Below are positions 1 to 8,075 of a stretch of DNA of 33,946 nucleotides, in pieces; within the stretch, counting starts at the first letter, position 1, and each line of letters begins with the position of its first letter. The notes below the pieces were generated by a model. It ran no database searches and was not told where the DNA came from. It saw nothing but the letters and a program-made list of their open reading frames with translations. This stretch comes from Nitrosomonas mobilis (lineage in GTDB: Bacteria > Pseudomonadota > Gammaproteobacteria > Burkholderiales > Nitrosomonadaceae): positions 1 to 33,946 of the forward strand of contig NZ_FMWO01000038.1 in NCBI RefSeq assembly GCF_900103035.1, written 5' to 3'. Position numbers and translations under genes: made by a program.

Positions 1-130
1 GCTGTCCTTTTGCGGGCACTCTCCAGCAAAGGCCTGATAACCTCGAATTGCTCCGACTTGATATCACTTGGATAATCTCTTCTCATCTCCCAAGCTTCTC
101 ATAACTCGGAGACTTTGAACAGGTTCTAAG
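1..130 (-). mobile_element. 5' end of an IS5-type insertion sequence, cut by the window edge
   Basis: On the minus strand an ATG at 86-84, preceded by GGGAG, opens a frame that runs off the window edge and reads MRRDYPSDIKSEQFEVIRPL, then LESARKRT. This is the usual N-terminus of IS5-group transposases (DUF4096-like region). The 40-45 bp before the start codon, up to about 130, look like the IS end, because the same stretch recurs at 7774-7844 with about 8 differences in 71 bases. Only 28 codons are visible, so whether the element is intact cannot be judged. Confidence 0.75.
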
Positions 131-604
131 GGGCTATAAATTGTTAGCGGATGTTGTGCAGGGCGTCAAATTCGTTAACGGCGTTAAACAAAATGGAGAT
201 CGAAAACAGGTAGCCGCTTGATTCTCTATACACCAGATTTGACAATAGCTCGATAATGTGAGTTTCATTGTATCTGGAGTAATAAAAATAATGTTGGCTT
301 GTTGGTCAAAAAGTCTAATGAAACTCATGACAAGTAAGTTTCTCAAAGCACCAAGTGATTGTGGTAGTAGCCAAGCAACAAGATTGCCATGAGCGCGCGC
401 TTTATCAATGCTAGGTTTCCACCGCCTACCAATGCTGAAAATCAATCACTTGATTAGTCTGCGCGTAATCCATTAATTTTTATTGTCTAAAAAATACAAA
501 CTTGCGGACTTCGCACTTGCATGACGGCTAGGAGTGGAGAGAATAATGAATTTCACGCATCGGAAAGAAACAAGGCAGGATTGAAAGTCAATATAGGGGT
601 CTTA
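131..604. other. Gene-poor stretch between two IS remnants
   Basis: I see no recognisable gene here. A minus-strand frame of about 100 codons (445-134) has no familiar motif and no convincing ribosome binding site, and it starts right at the edge of the IS5 end. The stretch is AT-rich and lies between IS5 and IS6 debris, so it is probably decayed accessory DNA. Confidence 0.4.
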
Positions 605-973
605 TCAAAGCAGCTTTAATGATCGTCTTTGATCTGTAAGCTGGTAGTCGTCTTTTTTCAGATAACCTTATTTGCCAGGCAGATGGATGAAACATTGGTT
701 TTGTTATTCGCTTCACTGCCCGACGGTCTTGTTTCACGATATGTTGAGATACTTGACCTGACGAACCACCATGGGCTTCTTCCTGTTGATATTGATCTCG
801 CTCATCCGCCAGCTTCTACCAACCGAGCGCTTATACCTTCTGAAAATATTTTCTAGCAATGGTAGAAACCGGATCGCCCAATGGTTCATTAAAGAATGGT
901 CAACTGTAACACCACACTTCTCAATCATCTCTTCCAGGTAACGGCAACTTAACGGATACGCCGCGTCATTATT
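605..973 (-). pseudogene. Decayed IS6-family transposase (internal deletion plus frameshifts)
   Basis: Read on the minus strand, 973-780 gives AAYPLSCRYLEEMIEKCGVT and then VDHSLMNHWAIRFLPLLE, followed by KRSVGRSWRMSE. This is the N-terminal and early DDE region of IS6/IS240-type transposases. It then jumps directly to RQVKYLN, which belongs near the C-terminus, so roughly 100 codons of the catalytic core are missing. After a frameshift the text continues KQDRRAVKRITKPM and, in another frame, LKKDDYQLTDQRRSLKLL and a stop at 605. All of this matches the family order, so this is one transposase with a large deletion and at least two frameshifts. It cannot be active. Confidence 0.8.
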
Positions 974-1005
974 ACTATTCTGGGCTAATAGCTATGATAT
1001 TGTAG

Positions 1006-1034
1006 TTGACTCTGATAATAATAATCATTATCAT
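1006..1034 (+). promoter_or_regulatory. Sigma-70 promoter overlaid by a near-perfect Fur box
   Basis: The 19 bases at 1014-1032, GATAATAATAATCATTATC, differ from the classical Fur consensus GATAATGATAATCATTATC at one position. The box fills the spacer and part of the -10 of a good promoter: TTGACT at 1006-1011, 17 bp, TATCAT at 1029-1034. Fe-Fur bound here would block RNA polymerase directly. The first gene begins at 1101, about 60 bp downstream. The expected behaviour is repression in iron-replete cells and expression under iron limitation of the genes at 1101-6382. Confidence 0.8.
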
Positions 1035-1100
1035 TCGTATTAACCAGCTATATGTGCTTTTCCAGCCCGGATTGGTACTTTCACCACAAGGAGATACTGC

Positions 1101-2405
1101 ATGCATGCGCTAGAAAATTCGCAACAACCTGAAATAAGTATATTGTTACCAAAAAAGGTGGTTGCCGGCATGCCTATCACCCCTGTAAGACGTTCGAAAA
1201 TATGGGAGCTGGACAAGAGATATCACTGTCCCGTCATCGGTCTTTGTCTGCCACAAGTGGACCTTGAGTGTTTCGCCAGACGCTTTCATTTCAATACCCC
1301 AATAAGTAACACATATGCGCTGCATGTCGAAGCAGTTTGCTGCGTCACGTCCAGAAACGCCGTATCAGAAGCGATTCATAAGCACCTGGACAGATTGCAT
1401 CAGAACCATATCAAACAATTCGAGACGGCCAAAACTGACAACGAGGTACTGGTGCTCTGGAAGACATATTTCTCAAGCGGAAAAATAGCCGGTCCGCTAT
1501 GGGCAGCGCTCACCCATAAGCGCATCAGCCCCGAGAGCGGGAAACAGATCTACGACATGGTCCACATGCATATGCATGAAGCAGTTGCCGAGCTCTCAGC
1601 CACACAAAATCGGACAAACCAGACAGAGCAGACGCTGAAAGAGTTGATTGAGCAACTGAAACAGGCCAAAGAAAAACACGCACAGACAGAATTGCGCTTA
1701 CGCCAGCGGCTGGAACAGGCGGCTGTAGAAATCCGGGAATTACAGCAATCCAGGCGGGAAGACGACACGTTGCGTCAGCGTCTGGAAACCCTGGAGTCTG
1801 GCCGCGCCTCGACCGAAATGGCGCAACGCCTGATGCGCCTGACAACGGAAAACGAGCAACTACAGATCAGGATTGCGCAAGTTGACGGGCTCAAACAGTC
1901 TCTCAAAAGCGCTTGCCACAGTCTGGCCAAGCTTTATCGAGAACGAGATGCCCTACACACCGAGCGCAATGCTCTCGAAAAGCTGCTGCTGACCTTCAAT
2001 TCCGGCAATGCCATTGACACAGAATCAACTGACGTTGTTGATACCGATGCTGATTCTTTCGATTGTATTTTGTGTGTAGGCGGCCGGCCTGCACTACTGC
2101 CGCAATATCGCGCACTCGCCAGACGACTCGGCCTCAAATTGTTGCATCACGACGGCGGCCAGGAAAATGCGTTATCCCGTTTACCAGAAATGGTATATGG
2201 CGCTACGGCGGTGATCTGCCCAACCGACTGCGTTAGCCATGCAGCCTACTATCAGATCAAAAGGCTTTGCAGGCTGGGACGAAAACCCTGCCTGCTGTTC
2301 AAGGGAGCTGGCGTTTCCAGTTTTGCTGCAGCGCTAGCAAAAATTGCATCCGGTGAAACCAGCATCAACAGCGGTTCCGGCAAGTCGCCTGAAACCACAA
2401 CATAA
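1101..2405 (+). CDS. DUF2325 protein with central coiled coil, first gene of the Fur-boxed unit
   Basis: This is a 434-residue predicted cytoplasmic protein with no signal peptide. Residues 1-170 form an unassigned N-terminal region. Residues about 175-300 are rich in Gln, Glu, Arg and Leu and should form a long coiled coil. The C-terminal 100 residues are a DUF2325 domain, with CILCVGGRP, then LLHHDGG, then VICPTDCVSH and the closing KPCLLFKGAGVSSF. DUF2325 has a Rossmann-like appearance and conserved His and Cys (HHDGG, CPTDCVSH) that could bind a ligand or metal; its biochemical role is not known to me. The gene lies about 60 bp behind the Fur-boxed promoter and 71 bp before the chelatase-like gene, so an iron-linked role is inferred. 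The start is the ATG at 1101 after AAGGAG. Confidence 0.85.
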   Translation: MHALENSQQPEISILLPKKVVAGMPITPVRRSKIWELDKRYHCPVIGLCLPQVDLECFARRFHFNTPISNTYALHVEAVCCVTSRNAVSEAIHKHLDRLHQNHIKQFETAKTDNEVLVLWKTYFSSGKIAGPLWAALTHKRISPESGKQIYDMVHMHMHEAVAELSATQNRTNQTEQTLKELIEQLKQAKEKHAQTELRLRQRLEQAAVEIRELQQSRREDDTLRQRLETLESGRASTEMAQRLMRLTTENEQLQIRIAQVDGLKQSLKSACHSLAKLYRERDALHTERNALEKLLLTFNSGNAIDTESTDVVDTDADSFDCILCVGGRPALLPQYRALARRLGLKLLHHDGGQENALSRLPEMVYGATAVICPTDCVSHAAYYQIKRLCRLGRKPCLLFKGAGVSSFAAALAKIASGETSINSGSGKSPETTT

Positions 2406-2476
2406 CTGCTTGGCATCGCCAGCCGGACAGTTAACCCCTGTTTATTTTTTGATTGATACCGCACTATGGAGAAAAC

Positions 2477-4210
2477 ATGTTTTTTGAGATTAAGATGAAT
2501 AAAACAGCAAAAATTGCTGTACTGCAGTATTTACTAGGATTTGCTTTGCTGAATGCCGTACTAACGTTTGCATCCGATCAAGAACCACCAGTAGGCAAAA
2601 CCGGCTTTCTGGTGGTTGCAGCCGACCGGGGTTTTGTCGGGAACGAGGAAATTCGCGATGCGTTTGAACCATTCTCATCCAGTCATCCGGCTGCACTGGT
2701 CTTTGTTACGGATGAACGCACCCGGCAAACGCTGCAGTCCGGCCTCGATAGCCTGCGCAGTCAAAATATCAAGCGTATTGTGGTACTGCCATTGTTCATC
2801 TCTACAGCCGAACCGCGCTATCAACTCATTCACAGGCTGATTGCAGAAGAAAATAAAACCATTCCTGCTATTTTTGCACGCCCTTATGGGGAAAGTTATT
2901 TCGCAGTCGAGGCACTCGCTTCCCGGCTGCGTGCCATGGAGTCTGCCACTCGTCAACCTCTGACGGTAGTAGGTTACGGTGCGCAGAACGATGCAAGTAG
3001 GCGAGCCATGCACAACGACTGGATGCGCATTATTAGGCAAGCATCACAGGGACTGGATTTTCGTCCGGTCAATACGCTGATTCTTCAGGAAAGAAAAGAA
3101 GATGAATCTGCAGAGGATTACATGAATAGTACGAAACGAACGCTTTCCAACGTGCTAACGTCTCCTGGATCGGCAACCGTAAATAGCAAAAACCAGGTTA
3201 TTGTATTCGCTCTGGGCCCTAAAAATGACAGTATGATGTCGCTCGAAGCACGGCTGAAATGGCTGTTACCCAAAAATGCGGTACTCCATAACCTCCAGAT
3301 TGAACCGCAACAGCTGGCGATGTGGATGGAGCGGGAAGCCAATCGCAATCTGCCTCTGACAACAGAAAACACCGGAGTCATCTTGTTCGCACACGGTTCA
3401 GATTTTCACTGGAACGAAAATCTGCGCGTAGCAGTACAACCTCTGGTTGATCGCTACAAAATTGAATTCGCCTTTTCCATGGCTGATCCCCTCACGATTG
3501 AGCATGCGTTACGCAAGCTGGAGCAGCGCGGCGCCAAAGCAGCAGTGATCGTCAGTGCCTATGCGACGAGAAATTCATTTCGTTCGGAAATAGAGCATCT
3601 GATCGGAATGGATATTGAGGATTATCAGGCTGAGCAAAATACTGGTAGTGATACACATGGCGGGCATAGTAAGCATGGACATGGTGAACCTGCTAAACCT
3701 GTTCCCAGAATCCTGACATCTCTGCCGGTTATACGGACAGGTGGTTATGAGGATAGTCCTCTGTTTGCAAAAGCGCTATTCGACCGCGTACTCGCACTCT
3801 CCAGAGATCCAGCCAAAGAGACCGTCATTCTGACTGCGCATGGTGCCCATGACGACCAGCGAAACGATGAGTGGTTGCAAAAATTAGAAAGTATAATCAA
3901 TCAGATGCGCAGGAACGGCGGCAAAAATTTTAAGGCATTCAAGGTTGCCACCTGGCGCGAAGACTGGCCGGAAAAGCGCGCACCCTGGGTCAAAAAAACA
4001 AGGGCCATGGTGACCGAAGCCAGTAAACAAGGGGGAACAGCTATCATCATCCCGGCACGTACCACAGCAGTCGGTCCTGAAAAAAAATTCTTGTCCGGGC
4101 TTGAATTCGAGCTAGGAGAAGGCTTCGCACCACACCCTTTCTTTACTCAATGGGTTGATGAACAGATCCAGCAAGGAATCACGCTGCACAGCCAAGCAAT
4201 TACTAACTAA
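2477..4210 (+). CDS. Exported multi-domain CbiX/SirB-type chelatase-like protein
   Basis: The ATG at 2477 is preferred over 2453 because GGAG sits five bases upstream; it gives 577 residues. A hydrophobic N-terminus (KIAVLQYLLGFALLNAVLTF) looks like a signal peptide or anchor, so the protein should act in the periplasm. Four similar lobes follow: LVVAADRG (about residue 45), VVGYGAQND (about 164), LFAHGSDF (about 303) and LTAHGAHDD (about 452). In the CbiX/SirB class II chelatases the His of the AHG motif binds the metal. The last two lobes keep it; the first two have lost it. Residues about 392-403 form a His-rich loop (THGGHSKHGHGE), a metal-binding feature also seen in some cobaltochelatases. 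Known CbiX/SirB enzymes are cytoplasmic, so export is unusual. Probable role, inferred: periplasmic insertion, removal or buffering of a metal or tetrapyrrole for the receptor encoded next. Catalysis is unproven. Confidence 0.8.
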   Translation: MFFEIKMNKTAKIAVLQYLLGFALLNAVLTFASDQEPPVGKTGFLVVAADRGFVGNEEIRDAFEPFSSSHPAALVFVTDERTRQTLQSGLDSLRSQNIKRIVVLPLFISTAEPRYQLIHRLIAEENKTIPAIFARPYGESYFAVEALASRLRAMESATRQPLTVVGYGAQNDASRRAMHNDWMRIIRQASQGLDFRPVNTLILQERKEDESAEDYMNSTKRTLSNVLTSPGSATVNSKNQVIVFALGPKNDSMMSLEARLKWLLPKNAVLHNLQIEPQQLAMWMEREANRNLPLTTENTGVILFAHGSDFHWNENLRVAVQPLVDRYKIEFAFSMADPLTIEHALRKLEQRGAKAAVIVSAYATRNSFRSEIEHLIGMDIEDYQAEQNTGSDTHGGHSKHGHGEPAKPVPRILTSLPVIRTGGYEDSPLFAKALFDRVLALSRDPAKETVILTAHGAHDDQRNDEWLQKLESIINQMRRNGGKNFKAFKVATWREDWPEKRAPWVKKTRAMVTEASKQGGTAIIIPARTTAVGPEKKFLSGLEFELGEGFAPHPFFTQWVDEQIQQGITLHSQAITN

Positions 4211-4238
4211 TAATAAAACCTAACATACTGATAAATAT

Positions 4239-4263
4239 AGCCAGCCAGCCAGCCAGCCAGCCA
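4239..4263 (+). repeat. AGCC tetranucleotide repeat, six units, upstream of the receptor gene
   Basis: Six AGCC units plus one A lie 29 bp before the receptor start codon at 4292 and before its ribosome binding site (GGGGAT at about 4281). Within the first codons of the receptor, CTGGCTGGCTGG (4316-4327) is the exact complement of CCAGCCAGCCAG in the repeat. The mRNA could therefore fold so that the ribosome binding site and start codon lie in the loop of the hairpin. Such repeats change length by slipped-strand mispairing. Confidence 0.9.
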
Positions 4264-4291
4264 AAAATAATTTATTTCCCGGGGATGTATC

Positions 4292-6382
4292 ATGTTTCCA
4301 TGGCTCGACGGCTATCTGGCTGGCTGGAGAATTTATCTTGCAACTGCCATTGTCCTAACGCTGCTTATCTACCCTGTCAGCGCACAAACCACATCAACTG
4401 GTGTGAAATCAGCAGATAAATTCATTGCAACGAATCTGAACGGAATTACTGTCACCGCAACCCGCACCAGCCGGAAGACAAATGAAATACCTGAATCAGT
4501 CAGCGTAGTTGACATTGAACAAATTCGAGCTCGTCAGGCCGCTGATATTGGTGACGTATTGCGCTATCTGCCTAATGTCGAACTGGGTGGTGGGCCGCGT
4601 AATCTAGGTATGAGACCGGCTATACGCGGTATGGATGATGATCGCATCCTGTTTCTGCTGGATGGCGCCAGACAGGACTTCAATCGTGGACACAATGCCC
4701 GAATATTTACCGATCCATCGTTACTCAAACGAGTCGATGTCATGCGAGGACCGGCTTCTGCCGTATGGGGCAGTGGTGCTCTCGGTGGGGTTGTATCTTT
4801 CACCACATTGGATGCAACTGATCTGCTTCGCTCCGGAGAAAGTTCTGGTATAAAAACCAGGGGTGGATTTCAGAGTATGAACGAGCAATATATTCCTGGA
4901 ATCAGTGCTTACGGCCTACTGGGCGAACAAGTCGACTATCTGCTCGATTTTTCCTACCGCAATGCAGCTGATGATATCCGCCTCGGTGATGGCTCTAAAC
5001 TGCGGAATTCCAGTTTTGAGTCCTATGCCAGTCTGGTCAAACTCAACTGGACGCCGGGCGATCATCACTTCACATTTTCCACTCAGACGTTCGACCAAGC
5101 CGGAAAAGTACCTTCCAACCCACAGATTGCTTCCACAGATGACACACTGTTGGATCGGGATACCGAGCAGCGTAACTATATGCTGCGCTATCGCTATATG
5201 AATGCGGATAATACCTGGCTAAATCCTGAAATGATGGTCTACCACAACACTACCTACAGTCTTGAGAAGCGGTTGTTCGACCAGCGACGCGACGAAACCA
5301 GTTTCTCCACTACCGGTATCAATGCGCGCAACAGTTCGCGTCTTGATCTGAACCACTTTGTAACCCAGTTTATTACCTATGGCGTTGATTATTTTCACAA
5401 TGAGTCAGAAGGTAAACGCAACGGCACGACTCGATCAGAATTTCCCCGTGGCAGTGCAGATGTGGCTGGGGTATTTCTACAGGATGAAATTACCCTGTGG
5501 GAGCGGTTATCGCTGATTCCCGGTGTGCGCTGGGACTATTTCCACAGCCAGGCAGACGATATTACCATCCGTTCCAATAAAAACAATCGCGTTAATATCA
5601 AAATTGGCGGGTTATTCAAGGTTACCGAGTGGTTGTCGATCACCGGTGGGTATAGCGAAGCGTTTCGCGCTCCAACATTGAGTGAGCTATTCACAACCGG
5701 CACCCATTTTACCTGCGGACCGGGGTGTGCCAATCTGTTCACACCCAACCCGAATCTCAAGCCGGAAACGGCCTTCAATAAAGAAATAGGTGCACGCATA
5801 GAAAAAACCGGCTTGTTGCTCGAAAATGATCAACTGACGATGCGAGGCACCTATTTTCACAACAAAGTTAAGGGCTTCGTTGATCTTATGGTTGATTTTG
5901 TCTTTCACCCGGTCCCTGGAAACCCTGGCAGAGGGGGTACCACAAGCAGAGGCAATGTGAATGATGCGTTACTGGAAGGATTTGAAATAGAGGCTAATTA
6001 TGCAGCCAAGTACGGTTATACCGGATTCTCTTACGCCCAGACACGTGGCCATAACCGGACAGACGGAGGCGTGCTCTCCAATGTACAGCCAGATAAATGG
6101 ATAGTGCTGGCAGGCTTGAACTGGCCTACCTATAATCTTTCTCTAGGCTGGCGTAGCAGTATCGTCAGCGCGCAGAATCGTATCCCAGCAAAAGGAACAC
6201 CCACCCCCGGCCATACGTTACATGACCTGACACTAACATGGCTACCGCAGGGCGGCACGTTTAAAGGGATACGTCTTGATTTCGGGATCGACAACCTGAC
6301 TGACAAGGATTATCGGCGTCACCTCAGCGTATTGAAAGATCCGGGGCGCAATTATAAATTTGCGGTTTCTTACCAGTTCTGA
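4292..6382 (+). CDS. TonB-dependent outer-membrane receptor, haem-receptor type
   Basis: This is a 696-residue receptor with a signal peptide (cleavage likely after VSA near residue 31), a plug domain (about 50-170, with the VTATR start and LPNVELGG, then DVMRGPASAVWGSGALGGVV) and a 22-strand-type barrel ending in the aromatic YQF. FRAP (458-461), H472 and NPNL (486-489) form the FRAP-His-NPDL signature of haem receptors such as HemR; H134 in the plug may be the second haem-ligand histidine known from that family. Two Cys (FTCGPGC, 475 and 479) lie in the same extracellular loop. The substrate is probably haem or a haem protein; another metal-porphyrin is possible. The gene follows the chelatase-like gene by 81 bp in the Fur-boxed unit. 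Expression may also depend on the AGCC repeat upstream. Confidence 0.9.
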   Translation: MFPWLDGYLAGWRIYLATAIVLTLLIYPVSAQTTSTGVKSADKFIATNLNGITVTATRTSRKTNEIPESVSVVDIEQIRARQAADIGDVLRYLPNVELGGGPRNLGMRPAIRGMDDDRILFLLDGARQDFNRGHNARIFTDPSLLKRVDVMRGPASAVWGSGALGGVVSFTTLDATDLLRSGESSGIKTRGGFQSMNEQYIPGISAYGLLGEQVDYLLDFSYRNAADDIRLGDGSKLRNSSFESYASLVKLNWTPGDHHFTFSTQTFDQAGKVPSNPQIASTDDTLLDRDTEQRNYMLRYRYMNADNTWLNPEMMVYHNTTYSLEKRLFDQRRDETSFSTTGINARNSSRLDLNHFVTQFITYGVDYFHNESEGKRNGTTRSEFPRGSADVAGVFLQDEITLWERLSLIPGVRWDYFHSQADDITIRSNKNNRVNIKIGGLFKVTEWLSITGGYSEAFRAPTLSELFTTGTHFTCGPGCANLFTPNPNLKPETAFNKEIGARIEKTGLLLENDQLTMRGTYFHNKVKGFVDLMVDFVFHPVPGNPGRGGTTSRGNVNDALLEGFEIEANYAAKYGYTGFSYAQTRGHNRTDGGVLSNVQPDKWIVLAGLNWPTYNLSLGWRSSIVSAQNRIPAKGTPTPGHTLHDLTLTWLPQGGTFKGIRLDFGIDNLTDKDYRRHLSVLKDPGRNYKFAVSYQF

Positions 6383-6543
6383 CAAGAGAACTAAGCAATG
6401 GAAGCAAAAATATAGAAAATCGGGGTAGTGACGTTCCGCTGCATGTGACAGGTGACCCTCTTTAACTCGATACAATATTGTCCTGACTGATGAGCCCACT
6501 TTACTCTGTTTGCTGGCCTTCTAGCGGAGACGACGGCGAAGCC

Positions 6544-6684
6544 CAGGAACAAGTGCAGTGGGCGGCGAATAGACTCAACCATCGGCCACGCAAGGTGCTT
6601 GGATTCAAAACTCTGTTTGAGGTATTCTTCGGGAAGACGGTGCGCTACACCAAACCACCGATAGGCGTTGCACTTCGAAATTGA
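6544..6684 (+). pseudogene. C-terminal remnant of an IS30-family transposase
   Basis: The frame reads VQWAANRLNHRPRKVLGFKT, then FEVFFGKTVRYTKPP, and ends in VALRN. The NRPRKxLGFKTPxEVF block is the typical C-terminus of IS30-type transposases. Only about 45 codons remain, with no catalytic core. The DNA just upstream (6400-6540), behind the receptor gene, holds no gene I recognise. Confidence 0.75.
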
Positions 6685-6858
6685 ATCCGCGCCTGGATTC
6701 TGAGATGAAATTTCACATTTAAAGACGTAAATAGCAGATAATGTAGTTGTATTTTTTTGTGAGTGTTTGCAGCGATAAGATGAGATGGAAGATTGTAGCC
6801 ATCAAACACTGGCTCACGAATTAATCGGTGGTTCTCTTAATCTTTTATGGAGGTTCCG

Positions 6859-7221
6859 ATGCTTAAGATCTTTAAATTATTTTCGGCAGTAATTGTAATA
6901 TTCTCCTTGTCATCGCAAATAGCGTTAGCGCACGAGTATCCTGCCCAAGTTGGTGAAAAACTTGGCTATGGAATTGCAAATGTGGTTACTGGCGTTGCGG
7001 AGATTCCCAAAACCATGATTATAACCGGACGTGAAGAAGGCGTAGCGTATGGCGCAACGGCCGGGTTTTTTACGGGCATAGCGCATATGCTTGGGCGTAT
7101 ATTTACAGGCGCGCTTGATATTGCAACGTTCGTAGTGCCAACCACGACAGTCCCGCAGCCGAATGTTATTTGGGACGATTTTGATAAAGAGACTACTTAC
7201 GGACCGTGGAAAATGCGTTAG
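6859..7221 (+). CDS. Small secreted protein, exosortase-associated TIGR04073-like family
   Basis: An ATG at 6847 is in frame, but GGAGG at 6849-6853 places the real start at 6859, giving 120 residues. A signal peptide ends at ALA-H near residue 24. The mature part has KLGYGIANVVTGVAEIPKTM, a short glycine-rich helix pair (GATAGFFTGIAHMLGRIFTG) and a C-terminus ending in a tyrosine- and tryptophan-containing tail. The KLGRGxANxxTGxxEIPK opening matches my memory of the family listed as TIGR04073, often found in exosortase-bearing bacteria. Its function is unknown. No PEP-CTERM signal or exosortase gene is seen in this window. IS30 debris lies directly upstream. Confidence 0.75.
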   Translation: MLKIFKLFSAVIVIFSLSSQIALAHEYPAQVGEKLGYGIANVVTGVAEIPKTMIITGREEGVAYGATAGFFTGIAHMLGRIFTGALDIATFVVPTTTVPQPNVIWDDFDKETTYGPWKMR

Positions 7222-7764
7222 GATTACTGCAGTTGTTTTGGCATGTTATATTCAAAGCGCTGTTTGGTTAAGTGAGTATGTTTTGCAGCGAAACGATGAG
7301 CGCAGTAGCGTTATTGAATAAATAGAACTGTCGGTAAAAAGATGGCACATCTGGCATAGTTCTGCAGGATTTCACCTGCAGAACTATGCCAGTGCTTTAT
7401 AAACACAACGAAAGCCACCGTCATAAGATAGAAAAATCTCGCGATAAAGATTAACTGGCATGAGCATAACAACGGATTGTAGCGACGGGTTGATATCACG
7501 GTTTGGTTTACTGAATCGATAATCTCTGAATGGCATACCACCAGAGCACGAGCTCGCAGTAGGTCATAGTAATATTCTAATACCGCCATAAGAACCGCTT
7601 TGTTTATTCGCAGATCCATGAAAGCGCGTGTACTTTTACAGCAAAAAAACATAAGCAAGGATTAGTGCGCCTGCGCTCAACAGATGACTAATCTGAGCAT
7701 GCTTGTCAGTAAATATGGTTTATTTAACAACACTATAGGTTGTTGTTATGCCTCAGAAAATAGT
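7222..7764. other. Gene-poor stretch containing a strong hairpin
   Basis: I see no convincing gene between the TIGR04073-like gene and the IS5 relic. A minus-strand frame of 115 codons (7658-7311) exists, but it runs straight through the perfect hairpin at 7351-7392, has a composition unlike a soluble protein and no motif I recognise. Apart from the hairpin I see no RNA gene. Confidence 0.4.
7351..7392. repeat. Perfect 18-bp inverted repeat with 6-nt loop
   Basis: CTGGCATAGTTCTGCAGG (7351-7368) is separated by ATTTCA from its exact reverse complement at 7375-7392. The stem is far longer than a usual terminator and no clear T-run follows on either strand. It lies about 130 bp behind the small secreted-protein gene. 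It could be a terminator or mRNA-stabilising hairpin, a small-RNA structure, or the remains of a mobile element. Confidence 0.85.
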
Positions 7765-7844
7765 TAGCAATAGATATCACTTGAATAGCCTTTTCTCATC
7801 TCCCAAGCTCCTCATAACTCGGAGACTTTGAACGAGTTCTTAGA
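7765..7844 (-). mobile_element. Relic of an IS5-type element end
   Basis: 7774-7844 repeats the IS end found at 60-130, in the same orientation, with about 8 differences over 71 bases. The old start codon is at 7800-7798 and the frame reads MRKGYSSDIYC and then a stop, so the transposase is lost after nine family-like residues. The 230 bp on to the yicC stop codon contain no gene I recognise. Confidence 0.75.
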
Positions 7845-8075
7845 GATATTGCGCGTTTTCGGGGTGTGATAATGACTTCGTGGTGGCAGCTATCCTGGCT
7901 CTTCGAGCTTTTCAAGGCTGAGCAAAACGCTGGCCTGGAGAGAGTGATAAATTCAAACCAGTGCCAGAATGTTAGATTACATGAAAGCCGCAGAAGGTTG
8001 CCTCCGAAGTAGCGGGCATGATAATCACGCAACAAAACCTTAGCTGGCCACCTTTTGGGTGGAGGGATAAAAAAT

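Noticed and set aside
134..445. Minus-strand open frame of 103 codons
   Set aside because: No motif, no ribosome binding site and located beside IS debris; it may be chance.
4239..4263. CRISPR or direct-repeat array
   Set aside because: The repeat is a simple tetranucleotide without spacers.
7311..7658. Minus-strand open frame of 115 codons
   Set aside because: It reads through the perfect 18-bp hairpin and shows no family-like sequence.
7796..8035. Minus-strand open frame of 79 codons before the yicC terminator region
   Set aside because: It crosses the IS5 end relic and has no recognisable motif.
8040..8060. Terminator behind yicC (CCACC and GGTGG arms)
   Set aside because: Five-bp stem only, and no T-run following on the yicC strand.
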